Source of the DNA: Phenylobacterium sp. RIFCSPHIGHO2_01_FULL_69_31
GTDB taxonomy: Bacteria > Pseudomonadota > Alphaproteobacteria > Caulobacterales > Caulobacteraceae
Reading direction: 5' to 3'
DNA: 64,000 nucleotides
Assembly (NCBI RefSeq): GCF_001824475.1
Contig: NZ_MHXN01000033.1
Span: 44,865 to 108,864 of the forward strand
This document shows, one piece after another, positions 35,058-44,038 of this stretch. The notes beneath the pieces are model-generated. The model did not search any database. It had not been told where the DNA came from and was given only the letters and a program-made list of their open reading frames with translations. A program made the translations under genes and the position numbers. Position 1 is the first letter of the stretch. Each line of letters starts with the position of its first letter.

Positions 35058-36851
35058 TCAGCGCCCGGATTCCAGGGCCTCGCGGCGCTCCTCAAGGGTG
35101 AGCCACTCCTCCTCGGCGGCGGCCAGCTGAGCGCGAGCCGCCTCCAGCGCGCGGCTGTAGCGATCGAAGCCGGCAGGGTCGCGGGAATAGAGGTTGGGAT
35201 CGGCCAGGGCGGCCTCCAGCGTGGCCATCTTGCCCGGCATCTCGGCGACCAGGGTCTCGAGCTCCGCGAGGCGCCGTTGATCCTTGTAGGAGAGCTTGGA
35301 CGCCGCCTTGGGCGCGGCCGCCGGCTTCGGCGCAGCCTTCGGCGGCTCGATCTTGGCCACCGCGCCGAAGAAGCCCGGGTTCTGCCGCATGAAGTCCTGC
35401 CAGCCGCCGGGCGTCTCCACAGCGCGGCCGCTTCCGTCAAGGCCGATGGTCGAGGTGGCCAGGCGGTCGATGAAGTCGCGGTCGTGGCTGACGAGGATGA
35501 GGGTTCCTTCGTAGTCGGCCAGCAGATCCTCGAGCAGGTCGAGGGTGTCCATGTCGAGGTCGTTGGTCGGCTCGTCCAGGACCATGACGTTGGCCGGGTT
35601 GGCCAGGGCCCGGGCCAGGAGCAGGCGGTTGCGTTCGCCGCCCGACAGGCTCTTCACCGGCTGGCGCAGCTGGCTGTCCTTGAAGAGGAAGTCCTTGGCG
35701 TAGGCGTTCACGTGCTTCGGCTGGCCGCGCACCAGGACTTGGTCGCCGCCCAGGGGCGTCAGCACGTCCTTCAGCGTCATCTCGGGCGAGAGGGCCGCGC
35801 GGGCCTGGTCGATGTAGGTGACCGTGAGGTTGGTCCCGAGTTTCACCGAGCCTTCATCCGGCTCCAGTTCGCCCAGCAGCAGCTTGACCATCGTGGTCTT
35901 GCCCGCGCCGTTCGGGCCGACGATGGCGACGCGGTCGCCGCGCAGGATGCGGGTCGAGAAGCCCTTGAGGATCACGCGGTCGCCAAAGGCCTTGGACAGG
36001 CCCTTGGCCTCCACCACGCGTTTGCCGGAGACGCCGGACGAATCGAGGCCGATGTTGAGGCTGCCGCGGGTCTCGCGCAGGCGCTCGGACTTGGCTTCGC
36101 GCAGGGCCAGCAGGCGACGGCGGCGGCCTTCGTTGCGGGCCCGGCGGGCGGTGACGCCGCGCTCCATCCAGTGCTGCTCGCGCTCCAGCAGCTTGTCCTG
36201 GCGGCGGGCCTCCTCAGCCTGCTGGGCCTCGATCTTCTCGACCCAGGTTTCGAAGCCGGCGAACCCGGCGTCCAGGCGGCGCACGAGCCGATGCTCCAGC
36301 CAGAAGCACCGCTGGGTCACGCGTTCGAGAAAGGCGCGGTCGTGGCTGACGATCAGCGCGGCCGCCCGGCTGGCGGCGATCTCGGCCTCCAGGGTCTCGA
36401 TGGCCAGGATGTCCAGGTGGTTTGTGGGCTCGTCCAGCAGGATGACGTCGGGGTCCTCTGCGAACGCCTTGGCCAGGGCGACGCGGCGGGTCTCGCCGCC
36501 CGAAAGGCCCTGGGCCGTCTTGGCAGGGTCCATGCCGAAGGCCTGCAGCGCCGCCTCGGCCTGGTGCGCCGGCGCACCGCCCGAGGTGGCATGGTCCAGC
36601 ACGGTCGCGCCCGTGATCTCGGGCTCCTGCGGCACATAGGCGATGGTCGTGCCGGGGGTGACGGTGCGCTCGCCCGCGTCCGCCTCGATCTGGCCGGCCA
36701 GGATGCGCAGCAGCGTCGACTTGCCCGCGCCGTTGCGCCCGACCAGGCAGGCGCGCGTTCGCGCATCCAGCGCGAGGTCTACGCCGTCGAACAGCATCAC
36801 CGGCCCGTCGGCCAGACGGACCTCCTTCAAGGCCAGTATCGGAGCTCTCAT
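35058..36851 (-). CDS. ABC-F family ATPase (Uup-like)
   Basis: Soluble twin ATPase of 597 residues without membrane segments. Two ABC domains each have Walker A (GRNGAGKST; GPNGAGKTT), signature (LSGGETRRV; LSGGERNRL) and Walker B (ILLDEPTNHLD; MVLDEPTNDLD). The linker carries the Arg-rich helix ERGVTARRARNEGRRRRL of ABC-F proteins. The end is a coiled coil (SYKDQRRLAELETLV, LEAARAQLAAAEEEWLTLEER), as in Uup. ABC-F proteins act on ribosomes or, for Uup, on DNA branch stability. The ATG at 36851 (Met6 of the open frame) is favoured. Confidence 0.9.
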   Translation of the reverse strand: MRAPILALKEVRLADGPVMLFDGVDLALDARTRACLVGRNGAGKSTLLRILAGQIEADAGERTVTPGTTIAYVPQEPEITGATVLDHATSGGAPAHQAEAALQAFGMDPAKTAQGLSGGETRRVALAKAFAEDPDVILLDEPTNHLDILAIETLEAEIAASRAAALIVSHDRAFLERVTQRCFWLEHRLVRRLDAGFAGFETWVEKIEAQQAEEARRQDKLLEREQHWMERGVTARRARNEGRRRRLLALREAKSERLRETRGSLNIGLDSSGVSGKRVVEAKGLSKAFGDRVILKGFSTRILRGDRVAIVGPNGAGKTTMVKLLLGELEPDEGSVKLGTNLTVTYIDQARAALSPEMTLKDVLTPLGGDQVLVRGQPKHVNAYAKDFLFKDSQLRQPVKSLSGGERNRLLLARALANPANVMVLDEPTNDLDMDTLDLLEDLLADYEGTLILVSHDRDFIDRLATSTIGLDGSGRAVETPGGWQDFMRQNPGFFGAVAKIEPPKAAPKPAAAPKAASKLSYKDQRRLAELETLVAEMPGKMATLEAALADPNLYSRDPAGFDRYSRALEAARAQLAAAEEEWLTLEERREALESGR

Positions 36852-36932
36852 GGAGGCGCTCCACATAGAGGTTGCGGGCTGCGACGCAAGTTCGCGCTTC
36901 TGTCACCGGCCTGCCGGGCTTACATCCGCGCG

Positions 36933-37397
36933 ATGACGGGCGAACCCTTCTGGCGGCGAAAGACCCTCGAGCAGATGACCGTCGCCGAGTGGGAGAGCCT
37001 GTGCGACGGCTGCGGGCTCTGCTGTCTGGTGCGCTTCGAGGATGAGGTGACGGGGGAGGTCATCCCCACCCGCGTCCACTGCAAGCTGTTCGATTCCGCA
37101 GCCTGCCGTTGCTCGAACTACGCTGACCGCCACCGGCATGTGCCGGACTGCATCAAGCTGACCCCGCACAACATAGAGGCGCTGGAGTGGATGCCCAAGA
37201 GCTGCGCCTATCGCCGCCTGCACGAGGGCCGCGACCTGGCCGAGTGGCACCCACTGATCTCTGGCGACCCGGAAAGCGTGCATCGCGCGGGCATTTCGGT
37301 GCGCGGGCAGACCATCAACGAGACGGCGCTGGCCGATCCCGAGGACGCGCTCGACTTCGCGGCCTGGGACCTGATGGCCGAACGGGACGGGCTCTAG
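36933..37397 (+). CDS. YcgN/UPF0260 family cysteine-cluster protein
   Basis: Protein of 154 residues of the UPF0260 (YcgN/YkgJ) family. It has a cysteine cluster CDGCGLCC (residues ~24-31), HCKLFDSAACRCSNYADR, DCIKL and SCAYR that could bind a metal or Fe-S cluster. The remaining sequence (LEWMPKSCAYRRLHEGRDLAEWHPL) is family-typical. E. coli YcgN has no assigned function. Divergent from the ABC-F gene with an 81-base gap holding both promoters. Confidence 0.88.
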   Translation: MTGEPFWRRKTLEQMTVAEWESLCDGCGLCCLVRFEDEVTGEVIPTRVHCKLFDSAACRCSNYADRHRHVPDCIKLTPHNIEALEWMPKSCAYRRLHEGRDLAEWHPLISGDPESVHRAGISVRGQTINETALADPEDALDFAAWDLMAERDGL

Positions 37398-37524
37398 CTC
37401 CCGCTTCATAAATCGTCGGGCGATGGGTGTTGTAATTTTATCACATGACGGCTTGCGTGACGGAACCGCCGGCCCAATCTACTAGTCACACCCTAGGCAC
37501 GGTCTTTCGAGGATTCTGAAGAGC

Positions 37525-38469
37525 TTGGCGCGCGACCCCTATCAGGAGCTGGGCGTTTCCCGGACAGCCTCTGCGGACGAGATCCGCAAGGCCTTTCGCA
37601 AGCTCGCGAAGGAAAACCACCCCGACACCAACCCCGGCAACAAGGCGGCCGAGGAACGTTTCAAGAAGGTGAGCGCGGCGTTCGACATCGTCGGTGACGC
37701 CGAGAAGCGCAAGAAGTTCGACGCCGGCCTGATTGACGCCGATGGCCGCGAGACGGCCCAGGGCTTCCCGGGCGGCGGCCCCTGGGGCGGCGGACCGGGG
37801 GGTGGCTTCGGCCAACGGGGCGGCGGCTTCCGGACCGAGACCTTCGAGGGCGCCGACCTCGGCGACATTCTGGGTGAGATGTTCGGCGGCGGTGGACGTG
37901 GCGGCCGCGCCGGCGGCGCTGGCGGCGGCTTCGGCGGCTTCTCCCAGCGGGGCGCCGACGTGCGGGCGAAGCTGGAGATCGACCTCGTGGATGCGATCCG
38001 CGGGGGCAAGCAGCGTATCGCCTTCTCGGATGGCCGCACGATCGACGTCACCATCCCCAAGGGCGCCCAGACGGGCCAGACCCTGCGCCTGAAAGGCCAG
38101 GGCTCGCCAGGCCGCTCCGGCGCGGGCGACGCGTTCATCGAGATCAACGTCAAGCCGCACCCGCTGTACCGCCGCGAGGACGACGCCCTCGTCATGGACC
38201 TCCCCGTGACCTTCTACGACGCCGTGCTGGGCGGAAAGGTCGAGGCGCCGACGCCGGACGGCCCGGTGAACGTCTCGGTGCCCAAGGGCGCAAACACCGG
38301 CACGCGCCTGCGGCTGAAGGGCCGGGGCCTGTCCGATGCGCGCGGCCAGCGCGGCGACCTGTTTGCCCGCCTGGTGGTCACCCTGCCCGAAGGCGCCGAT
38401 CCGGCGCTCGAAGCGTTCGCCGAAGAGCAGAAGGCCAAGCGCCCCTATTCGCCGAAGCGCCGCGCTTAA
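37525..38469 (+). CDS. DnaJ-class co-chaperone (CbpA-like)
   Basis: Co-chaperone of 314 residues. J domain: DPYQELGVSRTASADEIRKA and the Hsp70-contact HPD tripeptide in ENHPDTNPG. A Gly/Phe-rich stretch (~80-115) follows, then the two C-terminal beta-barrels and substrate pocket (IPKGAQTGQTLRLKGQG; VPKGANTGTRLRLKGRG). No CxxCxGxG zinc fingers are present, which puts it in the CbpA (class B) group. Start codon is TTG at 37525, a good fit because the J domain begins right after; the box gagga is upstream. It would stimulate DnaK. Confidence 0.87.
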   Translation: MARDPYQELGVSRTASADEIRKAFRKLAKENHPDTNPGNKAAEERFKKVSAAFDIVGDAEKRKKFDAGLIDADGRETAQGFPGGGPWGGGPGGGFGQRGGGFRTETFEGADLGDILGEMFGGGGRGGRAGGAGGGFGGFSQRGADVRAKLEIDLVDAIRGGKQRIAFSDGRTIDVTIPKGAQTGQTLRLKGQGSPGRSGAGDAFIEINVKPHPLYRREDDALVMDLPVTFYDAVLGGKVEAPTPDGPVNVSVPKGANTGTRLRLKGRGLSDARGQRGDLFARLVVTLPEGADPALEAFAEEQKAKRPYSPKRRA

Positions 38470-38532
38470 GCTAAGGAACCCTGATGCCGGCGTTCAGGCC
38501 GGGTTCAGTCGCCTGCGTCTAGGACGGGTTGC

Positions 38533-38841
38533 ATGAAACGCCTCTTCGCCCTCGCCCTGCTCGCTGCGACCGTGACGACGCCCGTCGTCGCGGAAGCGCG
38601 CGACCGCGGCATGATGGTGCTGACCGGCGGCGGCCAGGACCAGGCGCGGCGCCAGGTGCCGCTGTCGCGCGTTCTGAGCATGCTTGCGTCCCGCTATCCC
38701 GGCCGCCACCTGAACAGCACCATGGGCGATGCCGGCGGCCGGCCCGCCTACTATGTCCAGTGGCAGATGGAGAACGGCCGGGTGGTGGTCTTCGTCGTGG
38801 ACGCCGAGTCGGGCCAGGTGATCGGTCGCCAGGGCGGCTGA
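38533..38841 (+). CDS. PepSY-domain-like secreted protein
   Basis: Small exported protein of 102 residues: signal peptide (FALALLAATVTTPVVAEA), a basic stretch and one PepSY-like unit: VPLSRVLSMLASRYPGRHLN and YYVQWQMENGRVVVFVVDAESGQVIG. PepSY domains are thought to hold peptidases inactive or sense periplasmic signals. The response regulator gene starts 37 bases later, and PepSY genes next to a two-component pair are common, so this may modulate the downstream kinase. No membrane anchor beyond the leader. Confidence 0.83.
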   Translation: MKRLFALALLAATVTTPVVAEARDRGMMVLTGGGQDQARRQVPLSRVLSMLASRYPGRHLNSTMGDAGGRPAYYVQWQMENGRVVVFVVDAESGQVIGRQGG

Positions 38842-38878
38842 GCTCTTTTAAGTTTCCCAGGAAGGAAGGGACGCGGAC

Positions 38879-39571
38879 GTGCGCATCCTGCTTGTTGAAG
38901 ACGATCCGGACCTGTCGCGGCAGCTGAAGCTGGCGCTCGGCGACGCCGGCTATGCGGTCGATCACGCCCCCGACGGCGAGGAGGCCCAGTTCCTCGGCGA
39001 GACCGAACCCTATGACGCCATCATCCTCGACCTGGGCCTGCCCAAGGTGGACGGGGTCTCGGTGCTGGAGCGCTGGCGGCGGGAGAACATGACCACGCCG
39101 GTGCTGATCCTGACCGCCCGCGGGGCCTGGAGCGAGAAAGTGGCCGGCTTCGACGCGGGCGCCGACGACTACCTGACCAAGCCGTTCCATACCGAGGAAC
39201 TGCTGGCCCGCCTGCGCGCCCTGCTGCGCCGGTCGGCCGGCCACGCGACGCCTAACCTGGCGTGCGGCGGTCTGCGTTTGGATCCGCGTGCCGCGCGCGC
39301 CAGCGTGAACGGCGAGCCGCTCCGGCTCACCTCGCTGGAATACCGCCTGCTGCATTACATGATCATGCACCAGGGTCGGGTGATCAGCCGCACCGAGCTG
39401 GTGGAGCACCTCTACGACCAGGACTTCGACCGCGATTCCAACACCATCGAGGTGTTCATCGGCCGCGTGCGCAAGAAGATCGGACCGGATCGGATCGAGA
39501 CCGTGCGCGGCCTCGGCTATCGCCTCATCTGTCCCGCCGACGAGGTGGACGCGGAGAACGCCGGCTCGTGA
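38879..39571 (+). CDS. OmpR-family response regulator (QseB/PmrA type)
   Basis: DNA-binding response regulator of 230 residues. Receiver: acidic pair EDD (7-9), phospho-acceptor Asp51 in IILDLGLPKVDG, LTARG and Lys in YLTKPF. Winged-helix effector at the C terminus: LRLTSLEYRLLHYMIM, SRTELVEHLYDQDFDRDSNT and GRVRKKIG. The GTG start at 38879 follows a ggaagggac box. It overlaps the kinase gene by four bases (GTGA), so the pair is coupled. The QseB/PmrA branch responds to envelope stress, metals or cationic peptides; the signal here is unknown, with the upstream PepSY protein as a candidate partner. Confidence 0.89.
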   Translation: MRILLVEDDPDLSRQLKLALGDAGYAVDHAPDGEEAQFLGETEPYDAIILDLGLPKVDGVSVLERWRRENMTTPVLILTARGAWSEKVAGFDAGADDYLTKPFHTEELLARLRALLRRSAGHATPNLACGGLRLDPRAARASVNGEPLRLTSLEYRLLHYMIMHQGRVISRTELVEHLYDQDFDRDSNTIEVFIGRVRKKIGPDRIETVRGLGYRLICPADEVDAENAGS

Positions 39572-40959
39572 AGCTGCCGGCGGGCCTGACCCGTCCGTCG
39601 CTCGCCCGCCGGCTGGCCCTGCTGGCCGTCGGCTGGAGCTTCGCGGCCCTGGTCATCGCGGCCGTCGTGCTGGCCCTGCTGTTCCAGCAGGCGGCGCTGC
39701 GGCGGTTCGACGCCAGTCTCTCGGACCTCATCGACAACCTGATCTCGGGTTCGACCATCGAGGACGGCGACGTGGTGGCCCCTGCGCTCACCGATCAGCG
39801 CGCGCTGCGCGCCTACTCCGGGCGCTATTGGGACATCGCCGAGCCCGTGGCCGGGGGCGGGGTGCGCAGCCTGGTGCCCTCCCGATCCCTGTGGGACTCC
39901 TCGCTCAAGATCCCCGCCGACCTGCCGGACCGGCTGCGGGCCAACCCGCGCAAGCCGATCGCTTTCGACGCGCCGGGGGTGCAGCCGGGCGAGCGGCTGC
40001 GGGTCGTGGCGCGCTGGACCAGCCTGCCGGGCCGCGATGCGCCGCTGGTGTTCATCGCCGCCGAGGACCGCCGCCCCATCGACCGGGACGTGCGCAACTT
40101 CTTCACCACCACGGCCATCGCCTTCGCCCTGCTGGGGCTGGGGCTGATCCTGGCGGTGGTGGTGCAGGTGCAGGTGGGCTTGAGGCCGCTGTTCCGCCTG
40201 CGCCAGGAGGTCGCCGAGGTGCGGCGGGGCAAGGTCGATCGCCTGCAGGCCGACTACCCAACCGAGCTGAAGCCCCTGACCGACGAACTGAACGCCCTGG
40301 TCGCCCATAACCAGGAGACCGTGGAGCGCCAGCGCACCCACGTCGGCAACCTGGCGCACGCTCTGAAGACGCCGATCTCGGTGATGATGACCGAGGCGAG
40401 CCAGCGCCCAGGCCCCCTGGCCGAGGTGGTCAGCCGCCAGGCCGACGTGATGCGCCAGCAGGTCGACCATCACCTGCGCCGCGCCCGCGCCGCCGCCCGC
40501 AGCCAGGGGCAGGGTGAACGGACCTCGGTCGCCGAGGTGCTGGACGAGCTGGCCCGGACGCTGGAGCGCATCTTTCGGGCCAAGGGCGTCCAGATCGACT
40601 GGGACGCGCCCGATGAGCTGTACTTCCTGGGCGAGCGGCAGGACTTCATGGAGATCGCCGGCAACGCCATGGAGAACGCCGGCAAATTCGGCGATCGCAA
40701 GATCCGGGTCCGCGCGGCGGCCGCCGGGCCGGAACGCCTGCGCCTTACGGTCGAGGACGACGGGCCAGGCTTGCCGCCGGACCGCCGCGACGAGGTGATC
40801 CGCCGCGGCGCACGCCTGGACGAGAACGCGCCGGGCTCGGGCCTCGGCCTCTCCATCGTCGACGAGCTGGCGCGCGCCTACCGCGGCTCGCTCACGCTCG
40901 GCGATTCTCCGCTCGGCGGACTATTGGTCGCGGTCGAACTGCCGCGCGCCGAGGCGTAA
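39568..40959 (+). CDS. Sensor histidine kinase partner of the upstream regulator
   Basis: Membrane kinase of 463 residues. First membrane segment around LALLAVGWSFAALVIAAVVLAL, a periplasmic sensor of ~130 residues, and a second one at FFTTTAIAFALLGLGLILAV. HAMP follows (LRPLFRLRQEVAEVRRG), then the H-box LAHALKTPISVMM and the HATPase domain (AMENAGKFGDRK, DDGPGLPPDR, GSGLGLSIV). It starts with GTG at 39568 inside the regulator's stop codon. The family is that of PhoQ/QseC-like kinases paired with OmpR regulators. The periplasmic loop has no recognisable domain. Confidence 0.88.
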   Translation: MKLPAGLTRPSLARRLALLAVGWSFAALVIAAVVLALLFQQAALRRFDASLSDLIDNLISGSTIEDGDVVAPALTDQRALRAYSGRYWDIAEPVAGGGVRSLVPSRSLWDSSLKIPADLPDRLRANPRKPIAFDAPGVQPGERLRVVARWTSLPGRDAPLVFIAAEDRRPIDRDVRNFFTTTAIAFALLGLGLILAVVVQVQVGLRPLFRLRQEVAEVRRGKVDRLQADYPTELKPLTDELNALVAHNQETVERQRTHVGNLAHALKTPISVMMTEASQRPGPLAEVVSRQADVMRQQVDHHLRRARAAARSQGQGERTSVAEVLDELARTLERIFRAKGVQIDWDAPDELYFLGERQDFMEIAGNAMENAGKFGDRKIRVRAAAAGPERLRLTVEDDGPGLPPDRRDEVIRRGARLDENAPGSGLGLSIVDELARAYRGSLTLGDSPLGGLLVAVELPRAEA

Positions 40960-41039
40960 AAAGCCCTGACTTCGTAAAGCCTTAACCGGCCCGGAGGCAT
41001 CTTTTCCGCCTAACGGCGTTCTGCCGGAGCCTGAGGTCC

Positions 41040-42401
41040 ATGGCCGCGCTGTCCGAGCGCAAGATCGCGATTGTCCGCACCCTGGTGGAATCCGCGCCTG
41101 ACAAGGTCGTCGGAAGCCTGCGTCAGGCCTTGGCGGAAACCAGCGACGAGAGCGCGCTCGGCGGGGTCAAGCGGCTCGTCGAGGTCGAGGTCTACGAGCG
41201 GAACCTCCGCAACACCGTCCTCCAGCCGATCGCGCCGATGTGCGTCGGGGCCGGCGACGATCCCCATAAGCTCACGTTCCCATCGCGGGTCCTCGGCCTG
41301 GTCTGGCGGGGCGTGCGCGCCATGGACGACGCCGAGGACATTACGGTGGTGCGCGACGCCGCCGAGCACGACACGCCGGCCCATGTGGTGACCGCGGCAG
41401 AGGATCGGCTGACCGTCCTGGCCGCCGCGGGCGTGCGCGCCCGGGAACAGAAGGACTTCCGCGCCGCGGCGGAGATCTGCGACCAGGCGCGGCCGGGCGG
41501 AGCCGACCAGCTTGCAGCCTGCCTCGAGATCGCGCCGATCGTGCGCCGCGCCACCCAGAAGCTGCCGGAGTGGCTGGCGCACCCCGGTGGGGAGACCGCG
41601 GCCGGCGCGCGTGTGGCCTACCGCGACGCCGTCACCGCCGACGATGACGCGGGCCCGCGCTTCTTCGAGATGCTGTCGGCCCAGATGGCCCACCCGTGGA
41701 TGGTGCTGCGGGTGATTTCGGCGGTCATGGACAAGCCCACCGAGCGGTACCTGGGCGATTCCGAGATGGCCGGCTTCGGCGAGGGGCTGCTCGCCGACAT
41801 CGACGCTGCCCTCGCCACGATCGCCGGCCTGAAGGCCGACGCCGGACCGCAGGCCGGACGGTCGGCCGCCAAACTGGCCGAACTCGTCGTCCAGCAGATC
41901 ATGGAGATCGAGACCTGCGTCGACCTGCAGCGCGAACATGGCTGGGGCCATCGGGTCCACAAGCAGCGCGCGAGCCTGGCCGGCGTGGTGGAGGGGCGTC
42001 TTCGCGAGGCCGAAAAGGCGACCATGGACGCGCTGCCGGTGCAGCCGCCGCGCAACCCCCGCATCCGCCGGCAGGTCCCGCGCCTTGGCGTCGCGCCGGA
42101 CCGGCGGCTGGTGGACCGCGCCGTGACCCTGCTGTCGTTCTCGGACGAGCTGCGGTCGACGGCCAACTACGGGGGCTTCTCCTCCGCCCGCAACAAGATG
42201 GTCGAGCGCCTGGGCGAGTATGTCGACCACTATGTCGACGAGGTGCTGGACCTGATCCGGACCGACGAGGTCGAGGACGTCGGCATCGCCTCGGCCTATC
42301 TCGAGCACGCCGCCCTGCTGGACCAGCTGATCCGTGGCGGCAAGGCGGGCGAGCTCATCCGCCGCCGCGCGCACGCGGCCCTGCATCCGGACGGGTCCTA
42401 G
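41040..42401 (+). CDS. Conserved hypothetical helical protein before cycHJKL
   Basis: Soluble protein of 453 residues, rich in helices and without membrane segments or a signal peptide. I do not recognise the family. It begins SERKIAIVRTLVESAPDKVVGSLRQ, and its last part (VDRAVTLLSFSDELRSTANYGG, DHYVDEVLDLIRTDEV) is mostly acidic helix. It stands 60 bases before the ccmI-like gene and could share its promoter or be independent. The codon use matches the neighbours. Similar large helical proteins of unknown function exist in Caulobacterales. Confidence 0.68.
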   Translation: MAALSERKIAIVRTLVESAPDKVVGSLRQALAETSDESALGGVKRLVEVEVYERNLRNTVLQPIAPMCVGAGDDPHKLTFPSRVLGLVWRGVRAMDDAEDITVVRDAAEHDTPAHVVTAAEDRLTVLAAAGVRAREQKDFRAAAEICDQARPGGADQLAACLEIAPIVRRATQKLPEWLAHPGGETAAGARVAYRDAVTADDDAGPRFFEMLSAQMAHPWMVLRVISAVMDKPTERYLGDSEMAGFGEGLLADIDAALATIAGLKADAGPQAGRSAAKLAELVVQQIMEIETCVDLQREHGWGHRVHKQRASLAGVVEGRLREAEKATMDALPVQPPRNPRIRRQVPRLGVAPDRRLVDRAVTLLSFSDELRSTANYGGFSSARNKMVERLGEYVDHYVDEVLDLIRTDEVEDVGIASAYLEHAALLDQLIRGGKAGELIRRRAHAALHPDGS

Positions 42402-42461
42402 CCGCTCCGCGGCCAAAGAGTCTCACTCGCGCGCCGCCGCGCTTTCGGCTAAACGCCGGCC

Positions 42462-43544
42462 ATGTTCGTCTTCTGGGCTGTGGTCGGCGTCCTCACCGCC
42501 GTTGCGGCGGGCCTGATCCTGTTCCGCGCCGCCGGCGCCGCCGCCCAGGCCGAGGCCGCGGACCCTGCGCCGGGCCTGTATCGCCGCCAGCTTTCCGAGA
42601 TCGACGAGCTCGCCGAGCGCGGCCTGATGGGCGAGGCCGAGCGCAAGGCGGCTCATGCCGAGGCTGCGCGGCGCCTGCTGGCCGCCGCCGATGCGCCGCA
42701 ACAGGCCTGGAACGCCGATCCCCGCGCCCGCCGCGCCGTCCTGCTGGCGGTGGCCGCGGCGCCCGCGCTGGCGCTGGGGCTCTACCTGTCGCTGGGCTCG
42801 CCCGGGTTCGGCGATCAGCCATTCGCCGCCCGCCTGGAGAAATGGCGTGGCTCCGACCTCTCCACCCTGACCGCGCCCGAGATCGCCGCGGTCTTGCGCC
42901 AAGCCACCGCCGAGCGGCCGCGCGAGGCCGAGGGCTTCCGCCTGCTGGGCCTGGCCGAGGGGGCCTCGCAGAACCCCGTGGCCGCCGTGCGCGCCCTGCG
43001 CCGGGCCGCCGAGCTGGCGCCGCAGCGGCCGGACATCTGGCAGATGCTGGGCGAGGCTGAGGTGTTCGAAGCCCAGGGCAAGGTCGACGCCGACGCGCAG
43101 GCCGCGTTCTCCCGCCTGCTGGCCTTGGACCCCAAGAGCCCCACGGCGCGCTACTTCCTTGCCTCCGCCAAAGCCGACGCCGGGCGCACCGACGAGGCGG
43201 CCGCCGACCTGCGTGCGCTGCTGGCCGACCTGCCGCCGGAAGAGCCCGAGCGCCGGGCCGCCGTCGAAGCGGAACTGGCCAAGCTGGCGGGCAAGCCGGT
43301 CCCGGCGACCCGCGACCCGCAGCAGCTCGCCATGATCCAGGGCATGGTGGCCAGCCTGGCCTCCAAGCTCGAGGCCAATCCCGACGATCCTGAGGGCTGG
43401 GTGCGCCTGGTTCGCGCCTATGCCGTCCTGGGCGATACTGCCAAACGCGACGCCGCCTACGCCAACGCCCGGGCCCGCTACGCCGGGCGCGGCCGGGTGG
43501 TGCAACAACTCGACGAGGCCGCACGCGCGGAGCCGATGCCATGA
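42462..43544 (+). CDS. ccmI: Cytochrome c maturation protein CcmI (CycH)
   Basis: Haem-lyase component of 360 residues. Two membrane segments (FVFWAVVGVLTAVAAGLIL and RAVLLAVAAAPALALGLYLS) enclose a cytoplasmic coil with a Leu/Ala-rich stretch (ERGLMGEAERKAAHAEAARR), then the periplasmic TPR domain begins (FRLLGLAEGA, RPDIWQMLGEAEV, RYFLASAKADAG). CcmI presents apocytochrome c to CcmF/CcmH. First gene of cycHJKL; its end overlaps ccmE by four bases. The ATG at 42462 is the one in front of the first membrane helix. Confidence 0.88.
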   Translation: MFVFWAVVGVLTAVAAGLILFRAAGAAAQAEAADPAPGLYRRQLSEIDELAERGLMGEAERKAAHAEAARRLLAAADAPQQAWNADPRARRAVLLAVAAAPALALGLYLSLGSPGFGDQPFAARLEKWRGSDLSTLTAPEIAAVLRQATAERPREAEGFRLLGLAEGASQNPVAAVRALRRAAELAPQRPDIWQMLGEAEVFEAQGKVDADAQAAFSRLLALDPKSPTARYFLASAKADAGRTDEAAADLRALLADLPPEEPERRAAVEAELAKLAGKPVPATRDPQQLAMIQGMVASLASKLEANPDDPEGWVRLVRAYAVLGDTAKRDAAYANARARYAGRGRVVQQLDEAARAEPMP

Positions 43545-44038
43545 GCTTCCTGCCCAAGTCCCGCAAGGCGCGCACGCGCCTGCTCCTGCTCTCCGTGATC
43601 GCGCCGGTCGTGGCCGTCGCCGTCGGCCTCACCCTGTGGGGGATGCGGGATTCGATCTCGCTGTTCTACACGCCCTCGCAGGCCGCGGCGGCCAAGCCTG
43701 AGCCCGGGCGGGCCATCCAGCTCGGCGGGCTGGTGAGCGCGGGCTCGGTGGTGAAGCATCCGGACGGGCGGGTGGAGTTCACGGTCCAGGACAACGTCTC
43801 GTCCGATCGCGTCCACTACCAGGGCGACCTGCCCGATCTGTTCCGCGAGGGGCAGGGGATCGTCGCCGAGGGCGCCTATCGCGCCGACGGCGTCTTCGAA
43901 GCCAAGCGCGTGCTGGCCAAGCACGACGAGACCTACATGCCCAAGGAAGTCGCCGACGCGCTCAAGGAACAGGGCGAGTGGCGGGGCGAGGGCGCGCCCC
44001 CGCCGTCCTATGGCGGCAAGGCGCAGAGCGGCACATGA
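43541..44038 (+). CDS. ccmE: Cytochrome c maturation haem chaperone CcmE (CycJ)
   Basis: Haem chaperone of 165 residues. N-terminal anchor (LLLLSVIAPVVAVAVGLTLWG), OB-fold beta barrel in the periplasm, and the C-terminal His128 in AKHDETYMP that binds haem covalently, with Tyr132 four residues on. CcmE carries haem from CcmABCD to the CcmF/H lyase. The ATG overlaps ccmI's stop and its own end overlaps ccmF, so the whole set is translationally coupled. The tail after Tyr132 (about 33 residues) is flexible and Gly/Pro-rich. Confidence 0.93.
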   Translation: MSFLPKSRKARTRLLLLSVIAPVVAVAVGLTLWGMRDSISLFYTPSQAAAAKPEPGRAIQLGGLVSAGSVVKHPDGRVEFTVQDNVSSDRVHYQGDLPDLFREGQGIVAEGAYRADGVFEAKRVLAKHDETYMPKEVADALKEQGEWRGEGAPPPSYGGKAQSGT

